Source: JAVBLU01 sp031553225
Lineage (GTDB): Bacteria > Bacillota > Clostridia > Christensenellales > UBA1750
Direction: 5' to 3'
Length of the DNA stretch: 64,000 nucleotides
NCBI GenBank assembly: GCA_031553225.1
Contig: JAVBLU010000020.1
Span: forward strand, 62,001-126,000
This document shows positions 51,829 through 58,337 of the stretch, in pieces (the stretch's first letter is position 1; each line of letters begins with the position of its first letter). Both the position numbers and the translations under genes were made by a program. The notes beneath the pieces were generated by a model that was not told the origin of the DNA, made no database searches, and was given only the letters and a program-made list of their open reading frames with translations.

Positions 51829-51857
51829 AGCATACGCCGTATACGGCCGAATGTCAA
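51829..51857 (-). promoter_or_regulatory. Promoter of the LacI gene
   Basis: On the minus strand TTGACA (consensus), 17-base spacer, TATGCT. Confidence 0.75.
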
Positions 51858-51861
51858 TGTG

Positions 51862-51868
51862 CGTTTCA
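51862..51868. promoter_or_regulatory. Putative LacI operator half-site B
   Basis: On the minus strand TGAAACG within TATGAAACGCAC, between the divergent promoters. Confidence 0.35.
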
Positions 51869-51941
51869 TACCAATAACGGGCTCGTGTTTACGCCTAGTT
51901 AATCAATAAAACTTGTGCACAGCATCCAATTCAGGCGAGCG

Positions 51942-51970
51942 TTGACATTGGAAGTGAGTCGTGCTATGTT
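51942..51970 (+). promoter_or_regulatory. Divergent promoter reading toward the ADP-ribosylglycohydrolase gene
   Basis: TTGACA (consensus), 17-base spacer, TATGTT. The first recognised gene starts about 510 bases downstream. Confidence 0.7.
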
Positions 51971-51974
51971 TTAC

Positions 51975-51988
51975 ATGAAACGTATCAT
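51975..51988. promoter_or_regulatory. Putative LacI operator C
   Basis: ATGAAACGTATCAT, imperfect palindrome with central ACGT, overlapping the predicted transcription start of the plus-strand promoter. Confidence 0.55.
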
Positions 51989-52489
51989 ATGGCCACGACG
52001 GCCCCGGGAGGGAAAACAGGTAAGGCTCACGGGGTCCCCTGTTCTTGCTTGTCCTGCTTGCCACATGCCCTTTGGGATGCCACGGCAATGAGCCCGCCGT
52101 GACGGTGCACCCACTTAGCGCCCGCAGCGGCGGCTCCCGCCACGGCTGCGCCGAAGCCGGCGACGGGCGTACCGCCGTATAAGCGCGAGCTCGCGATGTA
52201 CCGGCAAAAGAGGATCATCACGCGCATCCGCTCCTGTGGAAGCCCTCAGAAGCGCTGCCATTACCATGGAGCGGGTCTCGACATCCTCGGCCCGGCTCAG
52301 GTTACCGCGAACGACTGGACGCGGTGCGCAGCGCCCTCATGGGGCGGGTTACGCCGGACGGGCGTACCGGCTCCGCCGTCGAGATGGAAGGGCCGGGGGA
52401 GCTCACGGTGGCCGAAGCGCGCAGGCGCAGGGCGCTGGGGCGTGTTTCCGGTAAAGCGTCCGGATGAAGCGATTAGGAGGAACAACGCG
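51989..52489. other. Long leader/unassigned region with no recognised gene
   Basis: About 500 bases between a strong, operator-bearing promoter and the ADP-ribosylglycohydrolase gene. The DNA is GC-rich and open in several frames. A minus-strand frame (52027-52227) has AGGAG and a Gly/Ala-rich product. A plus-strand frame holds a lipobox-like LFLLVLLATCPLGC segment, then a stop at about 52180, then open coding-like sequence to 52467. Neither matches a known family. It may be a decayed gene, a small-protein locus or a regulatory leader. Confidence 0.4.
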
Positions 52490-53482
52490 ATGGACCGTTT
52501 TTTTGATAAAATGTATGGCTGCCTTGTAGCCGGGCTGATCGGCGATGCGATGGGCGCGCCGGTAGAGAACAAGACCTACGAACAGATCGAGGCTGCCTAC
52601 GGCGAGGTGGCAGATTTTGAAGGATCCGGCACGGATGATTCGGCCATCAAGCTCATCCTGTGTGAAACAATACTGCGAAACAACGGCTACGTGACGGCGG
52701 ATGAGTTCGCCGAAGGTTTCCTGCGCAACCGTGACAAGTACGACTTTTTCTATGTCCCCGTGCGTAACGCTTTCCATAAGGTGGACAGCCGGACGGCGCT
52801 GCCCGTATATGCCGGCCTTGGGAACATGCCCAGCAGCAGTTCGGCCATGGCCATATCGCCCATGGGCTTGCTCAACGCCTGCAACCCACGCCAGGCGGCC
52901 ATGGAGACGTACGATGTGGCCGGGCTGATTCACGGCGGCGAGACCTCCACGTTCTGCCGGGACGGCGCCTCGGCCATGGCGGCCGCCGTGGCAGAGGCGA
53001 TGAAGGTGGACGCGACGGTTGAGTCCGTGGCGCATGCGGCGACGGCGTACCTGCACAAAACCAGCTCGGCCGAGATGGTCGGCTACATAGAAAGGGCATT
53101 TGCGCTGGCCCGCGAAACAGGGGAGTACAAAGCCTTCCGCAAAGCGTACTACGCCGCCAACCGCCAAACGATTACCTGCGATTCCCGCGAGACCGTCTCC
53201 TGCGCGTTTGCGCTGTTCCACCTGGCGGGAGGCGACCCGAACAAGGCCGTGTCCTATGGCGCGAACTACGGCCGGGACGCCGACACGATCGCCACCATGG
53301 CCGGCGCGCTCAGCGGTGCGCTGCAGGGGGCGTCGGCCATTCGTCCCGAATGGCTGAGAAAGGTGGAGACACACAACCGGGGGCAAAAAGAGCTTGCCCG
53401 GCGTATGATGGACGTGGCGCTTCGCAAAGCGGCCGATGCGACGGGGCATATAGAGAGCCTGCGCACACTCAGTGCCAAGTGA
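52490..53482 (+). CDS. ADP-ribosylglycohydrolase (DraG/ARH) family protein
   Basis: A 330-residue all-helical hydrolase of the ARH/DraG family. It opens GCLVAGLIGDAMGAPVE; GTDDSAIKL (Thr48-Asp49-Asp50) supplies the first metal-binding set and YGRDADTIA (about 261-269) the second, fitting a binuclear Mg centre. The family removes ADP-ribose from proteins or nucleic acids, or acts on related N- or O-glycosidic nucleosides; sugar-locus members probably process small molecules. AGGAGG is eight bases before the ATG. It lies in one unit with the RpiB-like gene, under a LacI-type operator. Confidence 0.85.
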   Translation: MDRFFDKMYGCLVAGLIGDAMGAPVENKTYEQIEAAYGEVADFEGSGTDDSAIKLILCETILRNNGYVTADEFAEGFLRNRDKYDFFYVPVRNAFHKVDSRTALPVYAGLGNMPSSSSAMAISPMGLLNACNPRQAAMETYDVAGLIHGGETSTFCRDGASAMAAAVAEAMKVDATVESVAHAATAYLHKTSSAEMVGYIERAFALARETGEYKAFRKAYYAANRQTITCDSRETVSCAFALFHLAGGDPNKAVSYGANYGRDADTIATMAGALSGALQGASAIRPEWLRKVETHNRGQKELARRMMDVALRKAADATGHIESLRTLSAK

Positions 53483-53498
53483 AGGAGTATTTTTATAG

Positions 53499-53984
53499 AT
53501 GGACGCAGTTTGGATAGGCAACGACCACGGCGGCTATGAGTTAAAGCTGCAGATTCTAGAGCACTTGCGCGCCAAGGGCATTGCAGCACACAACGTTGGC
53601 GCCGATTCCGCCGAGATCTCGCGCTATCCAAGGTATGCGGCGCAGGTCGCTCAGGCCGTGTCCGCGGGCGCGTGTCGGCGGGGGATACTCATCTGCTCCA
53701 CGGGCATTGGCATGAGCATCGTGGCCAACCGTTTTTCCGGCGTACGGGCGTCGCTGTGCACAAGCACGTATATGGGCAAAATGACGCGCGCACACAATGA
53801 TTCCAACATTCTATGCTTGGGCGGAAAGATCACGGGCAGCCTTGAAGCGCTGGATATCGCGGACGCGTGGCTGAACACGCCTTTCGAGGGCGGGCGGCAC
53901 ATGATCTCCTTGTCGATGCTCGCCCGGGCGGACGCAGGGCGCGACCCTTCTTTGGCGTGCGATGAGCCGAGAGCGGCGACGTAG
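53499..53984 (+). CDS. RpiB/LacAB family sugar-phosphate isomerase
   Basis: A 161-residue isomerase. GNDHGGYELK at the N-terminus holds Asp and His that open the sugar ring; Cys66 in GILICSTGIGMS is the expected catalytic base, and HNDSNILCLGG is the conserved phosphate-side region. The reaction is aldose-ketose isomerisation of a pentose or hexose phosphate (ribose, allose or galactose type). It lies 16 bases after the ADP-ribosylglycohydrolase gene with AAGGAG, suggesting that a ribose-containing compound is handled by the pair. That is inference. Confidence 0.85.
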   Translation: MDAVWIGNDHGGYELKLQILEHLRAKGIAAHNVGADSAEISRYPRYAAQVAQAVSAGACRRGILICSTGIGMSIVANRFSGVRASLCTSTYMGKMTRAHNDSNILCLGGKITGSLEALDIADAWLNTPFEGGRHMISLSMLARADAGRDPSLACDEPRAAT

Positions 53985-54032
53985 AGAATGCGGCGCGGCG
54001 AGCGAGCAAGGCTGAACCGCAAGACACACCCG

Positions 54033-54098
54033 GCGGCACAAATCAGACCGCAGGCAAGCCCGCGCACTGGGGCTTACCTGCGGTCTGATTTGCGCCGC
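54033..54098. repeat. 29-bp near-perfect inverted repeat (large stem-loop)
   Basis: The arms 54033-54061 and 54070-54098 match at 27 of 29 positions around an 8-base loop. Both mismatches could still form wobble pairs in one strand's RNA. A TTTTTT tract begins about 16 bases after the right arm. It probably terminates the RpiB-like transcript, but it is much longer than the other terminators here. Confidence 0.75.
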
Positions 54099-54196
54099 AT
54101 CCTCCCGTTTCAAGTTTTTTCCGGAGAACAACCGCACGCGGCGCTGCTTTTGCATGCATTGAAGCGCCGGATTTCCTCGGCTGCAAGAGCTTTCAC

Positions 54197-54225
54197 TTGA
54201 CGATAAACCAGGAAAAGGGTATAAG
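54197..54225 (+). promoter_or_regulatory. Promoter upstream of the DUF3788-DUF3795 operon
   Basis: TTGACG, 17-base spacer, TATAAG. The start near 54232 is about 350 bases before the first start codon. Confidence 0.65.
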
Positions 54226-54228
54226 GGA

Positions 54229-54311
54229 AGCGGATAACGGGCTGATTCGTAAGTAAGCGGCAAGGGTTGACGTTGTCGTCTGTCAAGCCCGCCGCTATCT
54301 GGGTATCCGCT
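54229..54311 (+). ncRNA. Candidate structured leader RNA
   Basis: Three nested helices: AGCGGATA (54229) with TATCCGCT (54304), AGCGGC (54256) with GCCGCT (54291), and GGGTTGAC (54264) with GTCAAGCC (54282; one mismatch). The structure begins at the predicted transcript 5' end. It matches no riboswitch that I recognise. Confidence 0.4.
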
Positions 54312-54580
54312 GGTTTATTCGCTTTCGTCCTTCGCTTCCTCATTCAGGGGATTCCCAAAGGGGATCGAGATCCCTTCAGAATCACTCCGGGTTGGACTTG
54401 ACGGCCGCGCATCAACCCCAATGCTGTCGCTTAAGCTCTGTGACGGATGAGGGCACGGACTGATCCATCGCAGACCTAGAGCTGCAGGCGTCACTGAAGA
54501 GTGGTTCGTCATGCCAGGCCCTCAGGGGTCAGCAACGGACATGAGACACCAGTAAGACAGGGAGCAGGGGATGATGTCGC

Positions 54581-55315
54581 ATGGCCGAAAATGCCGAGTT
54601 GCAGAAAGTCAGAGAAGAGACCGTACGCTTTATGCGGGGCAAGTACCTTCTGGACGAGGTGCGCGGCAAGTATTACGACACCGATTGCCTGAGGTTCCGC
54701 CAGGGAAGGAAAACCATCCTGTCCATCAACCTGCATGATGATCATTATGATTTCCAAGTCGTTTACGGCAAGGCCGAGCGGGAGAAGTTCGAGGCGCAGC
54801 GCGGCGGGTTTCCGCAGGCAATCGTTGATCTGTACGATCATGCGCAGACGTATCACGACGGCAAGTGGATGCTCATCAGGGTGGATACCCCAGAGGAGCT
54901 GGAAGCTGTTAAAAAACTGATCCTCATCAAGAAAAGGCCGAACCGAAAGCCTTTTCCCAGGGACGATGCGGTATACGGCAAGTGCGGCCACAGGTGCGAT
55001 TTGTGCATCCACTTTTCGGGCGGCACGATCGGCGAAGAGCTGAGAAAAGAGTTGGAAGAACGCTTAACGCGCGTATATGATGTTGCGGACTGGTCCATGC
55101 GCTGCTCTGGATGCGGTACGGCGGGATGCCATACAAAGCTGTGTGATCAGCTCAAATGCGCCGCGGAAAATGGCAGCGATACCTGCGCGGCTTGCAAGCA
55201 GTACCCATGCCTTAAGGCCACGGCCGGATACGCTGAACTGGGAGCAAAGAGCATTCGTGCCGACGACGTAACATGGGCGATTCTGCCGTATGTTCCCTAT
55301 CAGTACGGAAACTGA
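54581..55315 (+). CDS. DUF3788-DUF3795 fusion protein
   Basis: A 244-residue cytoplasmic protein. Residues 1-130 resemble DUF3788 (FQVVYGKAEREKFE and WMLIRVDTPEELEAVKKLI). Residues about 135-220 resemble the Cys-rich DUF3795 domain, with CGHRCDLCIHF, CSGCGTAGCH, and CAACKQYPC; the cysteines probably bind zinc or an iron-sulfur cluster. The two domains are more often separate. It follows a long leader and begins an operon with a flavoprotein, HD and GNAT genes. The biochemical role is unknown. Confidence 0.78.
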   Translation: MAENAELQKVREETVRFMRGKYLLDEVRGKYYDTDCLRFRQGRKTILSINLHDDHYDFQVVYGKAEREKFEAQRGGFPQAIVDLYDHAQTYHDGKWMLIRVDTPEELEAVKKLILIKKRPNRKPFPRDDAVYGKCGHRCDLCIHFSGGTIGEELRKELEERLTRVYDVADWSMRCSGCGTAGCHTKLCDQLKCAAENGSDTCAACKQYPCLKATAGYAELGAKSIRADDVTWAILPYVPYQYGN

Positions 55316-55346
55316 GTTTCGATTTGAGAATTGGAGGAGGTACATC

Positions 55347-56726
55347 ATGTACGATGTGATCGTGGTAGGCGGCGGCTTTTCCGGGGCCATCGCCGCCATC
55401 GCTTCCGCGCGAGAAGGCGCGCACACGTTACTGGTGGAGCAGTACGGTTTTTTGGGCGGTATGCTGACCGCGGCGGGCGTCGGGCCGATGATGACCTTCC
55501 ATGCGGGCGAGCAGCTGCTCGTGCAGGGTATTGCGGATGAGGTGGTAAAACGCCTTGTGGGAAAGGGCAAGTCGCCCGGCCACATCTTTGACACGACCGG
55601 CTATACCTATACCGTAACGCCTTTCGACGTGGAAGGGCTGAAGACCGAGCTGGAGGAGATGGCCCAGGAGGCGGGCGTGAAGCTCTTGTACCACACCATG
55701 CTGGCCGGCGTGCGCATGCAGAACGGGCGGGTCGCCGCCATCACCGTTTGCAACAAGGCGGGTTTGACCGAGCTGACCGCCAAAGCGTACGTGGACGCTA
55801 CGGGCGACGGGGATCTGTCGGCCATGTGCGGCGTGCCTTTCCGCAAAGGCAGCCCCGAGACCGGCAAATCGCAGGCCATGACCATGATGCTGCGCGTGAA
55901 CAACGTGGACACGCAACGCTGCAAGGCCTATATCCGCGACCATGACGAGGAGTTTCCGCGTCTTGAGCACGACACGCAAAAAGTGTACCGGGCCGATCGC
56001 CTGTCCATCGGCGGGTTCACCGTTACCGCTCCGCGCGCGGCGCGGGAAGAGGCCTTGTCTTTCCCGCTAAAGGCCGTGCTCTTTTTTGAGACGAGCAACA
56101 AAGGTGAGTTCATCATCAACACCTCGCACATCATCGGCCTGGAGAGCCTTGATCCCTTCGACTACACGAAGGCCGAGATAGAGGGCCGTCGGCAGGCGAA
56201 CGAGCTTTTCCTGCTGTTTCGCAAGCACATCCCTGGCTTTGAAGAGGCCCGCCTCATGTTCACCGGGCCGTTCGTGGGCGTGCGAAGCTCGCGGCAGATT
56301 GAAGGGATGTACACCCTGAGCGACGAGGACATGTACGCCTGCACGGCTTTCCCAGATGCGGTGGCGCACTCCGCTTACCCCATCGACGTGCACGAAGCCA
56401 CGCCCGCGAATCAGCCGGAAAAGAAAAAGTCGGACGCTTCGCACTTTGAGGAGAACCGGCGCTACTGGGGCAAGATCCGCTCGCTGCCGTACCGGTGTCT
56501 GGTGAACCCTGTGGCGGACAATCTGATTACCGTGGGGCGGTGTGTGTCCGTCTCTTACCGTGCGCAAGGCGCATTCCGCACGGCGCCCATTGTGGGGGCC
56601 ATCGGACATGCCGGCGGCGTGGCGGCGGCGATCGCATCACAAGGCGCGCTGCCCGCGCGCGATGTCGACGTTGCGCTGCTGCAGGCGCGCATCCGGGCAC
56701 AGGGCGGCTACATCCAAACGACATGA
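55347..56726 (+). CDS. FAD-dependent oxidoreductase
   Basis: A 459-residue flavoprotein of the FAD_oxidored type. It starts MYDVIVVGGGFSG (FAD-binding glycine motif at 8-13), with EQYGFLGGMLTAAGVG next and YVDATGDGDLSAMCGVP (about 150-167), the second conserved FAD contact. The C-terminal NLITVGRCVSVSYRAQGAFRT region is also typical. Proteins of this type are found in sugar-degrading loci and may oxidise a sugar or a cyclitol; the substrate is unknown. GGAGGAGG precedes the ATG. It overlaps the HD gene by four bases. Confidence 0.85.
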   Translation: MYDVIVVGGGFSGAIAAIASAREGAHTLLVEQYGFLGGMLTAAGVGPMMTFHAGEQLLVQGIADEVVKRLVGKGKSPGHIFDTTGYTYTVTPFDVEGLKTELEEMAQEAGVKLLYHTMLAGVRMQNGRVAAITVCNKAGLTELTAKAYVDATGDGDLSAMCGVPFRKGSPETGKSQAMTMMLRVNNVDTQRCKAYIRDHDEEFPRLEHDTQKVYRADRLSIGGFTVTAPRAAREEALSFPLKAVLFFETSNKGEFIINTSHIIGLESLDPFDYTKAEIEGRRQANELFLLFRKHIPGFEEARLMFTGPFVGVRSSRQIEGMYTLSDEDMYACTAFPDAVAHSAYPIDVHEATPANQPEKKKSDASHFEENRRYWGKIRSLPYRCLVNPVADNLITVGRCVSVSYRAQGAFRTAPIVGAIGHAGGVAAAIASQGALPARDVDVALLQARIRAQGGYIQTT

Positions 56727-57289
56727 CGGGGGCGCAGGATATGCGTGAGCAGGCGATGGACCTTCTGTGCCGGCACAACGAAAGCCCGGCGCTCATCCGC
56801 CACGCCCTTTGCGTGGAGGCTGTGATGCGCCACTTCGCGGCGCTGGCGGGCGAGGACCGGGAACTATACGGCGCGGTGGGCCTTTTGCACGATTTGGACT
56901 ACGAGCGTTGGCCGCAGGAGCATTGCCGCAAGTCGGCCGAGCTCTTGCGCGACGCCGGGTACGACGAGACGGTGGTGCGCGCCGTGCTGAGCCACGGATA
57001 TCGCATGTTTACCGTCGAGGAGCCGGTGAGCCATATGGAGAGAGTTCTCTACACCGTGGACGAGCTGACCGGCCTGATTGCCGCAGCCGCGCTCATGCGG
57101 CCGTCGCGCTCGGTGATGGACCTGGAGGTTGCCAGCGTAAAAAAGAAGTGGAAGGACAAGGCCTTCGCCGCGGGCGTGAACCGCGAGGTGATCAGCCGCG
57201 GCTGCGAGATGCTTGGCCTTTCCCTGGACGAGGTGATCGCCCGCTCCATCGCCGGCATGCGTCTTGCCGCCCCGGCGCTTTCGCTCTAA
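56723..57289 (+). CDS. HD-domain protein
   Basis: A 188-residue HD-superfamily protein. His27 and the GLLHDLDYE motif (His56-Asp57) give the metal-binding pattern of HD phosphohydrolases, followed by HGYRM and TVDELTGLI. Small HD proteins of this size often hydrolyse nucleotides or act as regulators. The ATG overlaps the preceding TGA (ATGA), so it is translationally coupled to the flavoprotein. The substrate is unknown. Confidence 0.82.
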   Translation: MTGAQDMREQAMDLLCRHNESPALIRHALCVEAVMRHFAALAGEDRELYGAVGLLHDLDYERWPQEHCRKSAELLRDAGYDETVVRAVLSHGYRMFTVEEPVSHMERVLYTVDELTGLIAAAALMRPSRSVMDLEVASVKKKWKDKAFAAGVNREVISRGCEMLGLSLDEVIARSIAGMRLAAPALSL

Positions 57290-57294
57290 CGGCG

Positions 57295-57792
57295 ATGGCG
57301 GGGGAGATTACGCTCACGCGCGGCGAGGTCGAGGAGTGCCTTGCCGTCATGCGTGAGGCGGCGGCGTGGCTAACGCAAACCGGGCGAACCATGTGGACCC
57401 CGGACGAGTTGACGCGCGAGCGGATCGCAAACCCAGCGGAGGAGTTCCTTTTGCTGCGGCGTGACGGTATGCCTGCCGCGGCCGGGCTGCTCAGCTTTTA
57501 TGACCCGTACTTTTGGCCGGATGTGCCGCCGGATACGTCCGGTTTCCTTCATAAGCTGGCCGTGCGCCGCGCGTTCGCCAGTCAAGGCATGGCGGAGGAG
57601 CTCATACGCCGCGCCGCCGCGCTGTGCCGCAGCCGGGGCGTCCGGCAGCTGCGGCTGGACTGCGACGCTGCGCGTCCGGCGCTGTGCGCCCTGTACGAGC
57701 GCGCCGGGTTTCGCCTGTTGGAAAGGAAGACTGTGCACACAAGGCGCCTGGGGGCAATCGCCGTAGCGATGTATGTGTTGGACATCGAGTGA
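57295..57792 (+). CDS. GNAT family N-acetyltransferase
   Basis: A 165-residue acetyltransferase. The acetyl-CoA loop is in LHKLAVRRAFASQGMAEELI (about 88-107), followed by LRLDCDAARPALCALYERAGFRLLE, the usual second half of the GNAT fold. It lies five bases after the HD gene and ends the operon. The acceptor is unknown. Confidence 0.88.
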   Translation: MAGEITLTRGEVEECLAVMREAAAWLTQTGRTMWTPDELTRERIANPAEEFLLLRRDGMPAAAGLLSFYDPYFWPDVPPDTSGFLHKLAVRRAFASQGMAEELIRRAAALCRSRGVRQLRLDCDAARPALCALYERAGFRLLERKTVHTRRLGAIAVAMYVLDIE

Positions 57793-57822
57793 GACCGCCA
57801 AGCGCGCGCAAGAGAACGGCCA

Positions 57823-57856
57823 AACCGGCGGAAGCCTCGCAGGGGCTCCGCCGGTT
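57823..57856. terminator. Terminator hairpin between convergent genes
   Basis: AACCGGCGGAAGCC pairs with GGCTCCGCCGGTT with one bulged A. It separates the GNAT gene (plus) and the YaiI-like gene (minus). Confidence 0.7.
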
Positions 57857-57876
57857 GTGCGTGAGGGATACGCGGG

Positions 57877-58320
57877 TTAGGGCGCTTGCGCCTCGGCGAG
57901 CAGGGCGTCCAGCGCCCGCACAAATGCCTCGTTTTGCTGCGGCGTGCGTTTCTTTGGGCCGCTTGTGCGCCCGCCCGCCATGCGTATCTTGCGGGAGACG
58001 TGCCGCTGCAGCAGCAGCGCGCCGATGTTGTCGGCCGTATAGCGCATGCCGTCCTGGCTGAGCGCAAGCGCGCGGCGGGATAGGCACATGGCAGCGAGCC
58101 CGTAGTCCTGCGTAACCACGGCGTCGCCGGGCGAGAGCATGTTGACAAGAGCAAAATCCACGTTGTCCGCGCCCTTGCTCACCGTCACCGTGCGTGCGCC
58201 CGGCCTTTGCATTTCGTGCGACGTGTCGCACACAAGGACGCAGGCCACGGCGCGCCTGCCGCATATGCGAATCGTTTCCTCAACGACCGGGCATCCATCC
58301 GCATCGATGTAGACCGTTAT
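57877..58320 (-). CDS. YaiI/YqxD family (UPF0178) protein with apparent AUA start
   Basis: A 147-residue protein of the DUF188 family, a PIN-like fold of unknown role. The N-terminal TVYIDADGCPVVEE is the family's conserved opening, and VTQDYGLAA and MAGGRTSGPKKRT follow. No ATG, GTG or TTG lies in frame between the end of the upstream AraC-type gene (58338) and this motif. The only codon in the right place, seven bases after AAGGGGG, is ATA. So it either starts at AUA or carries a mutated start. It is 17 bases downstream of the regulator gene. Confidence 0.75.
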   Translation of the reverse strand: MTVYIDADGCPVVEETIRICGRRAVACVLVCDTSHEMQRPGARTVTVSKGADNVDFALVNMLSPGDAVVTQDYGLAAMCLSRRALALSQDGMRYTADNIGALLLQRHVSRKIRMAGGRTSGPKKRTPQQNEAFVRALDALLAEAQAP

Positions 58321-58337
58321 GTGATTGCCCCCTTGTG

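Larger units (their letters stand above)
53985..54580. other. 596-base non-coding region with inverted repeat, promoter and structured leader
   Basis: No gene was recognised. It holds a 29-bp inverted repeat (54033-54098), a promoter (54197-54225), a nested hairpin at the predicted 5' end (54229-54311), a smaller AAGGGGATC/GATCCCTT hairpin (about 54356-54375) and a further 200 bases of unassigned leader. It is less GC-rich than the genes around it. Confidence 0.6.

Noticed and set aside
52027..52227. 66-codon minus-strand frame with Gly/Ala-rich product
   Set aside because: AGGAG is near possible starts and a hydrophobic segment exists, but no family match and another frame is equally open; kept only as part of the leader finding.
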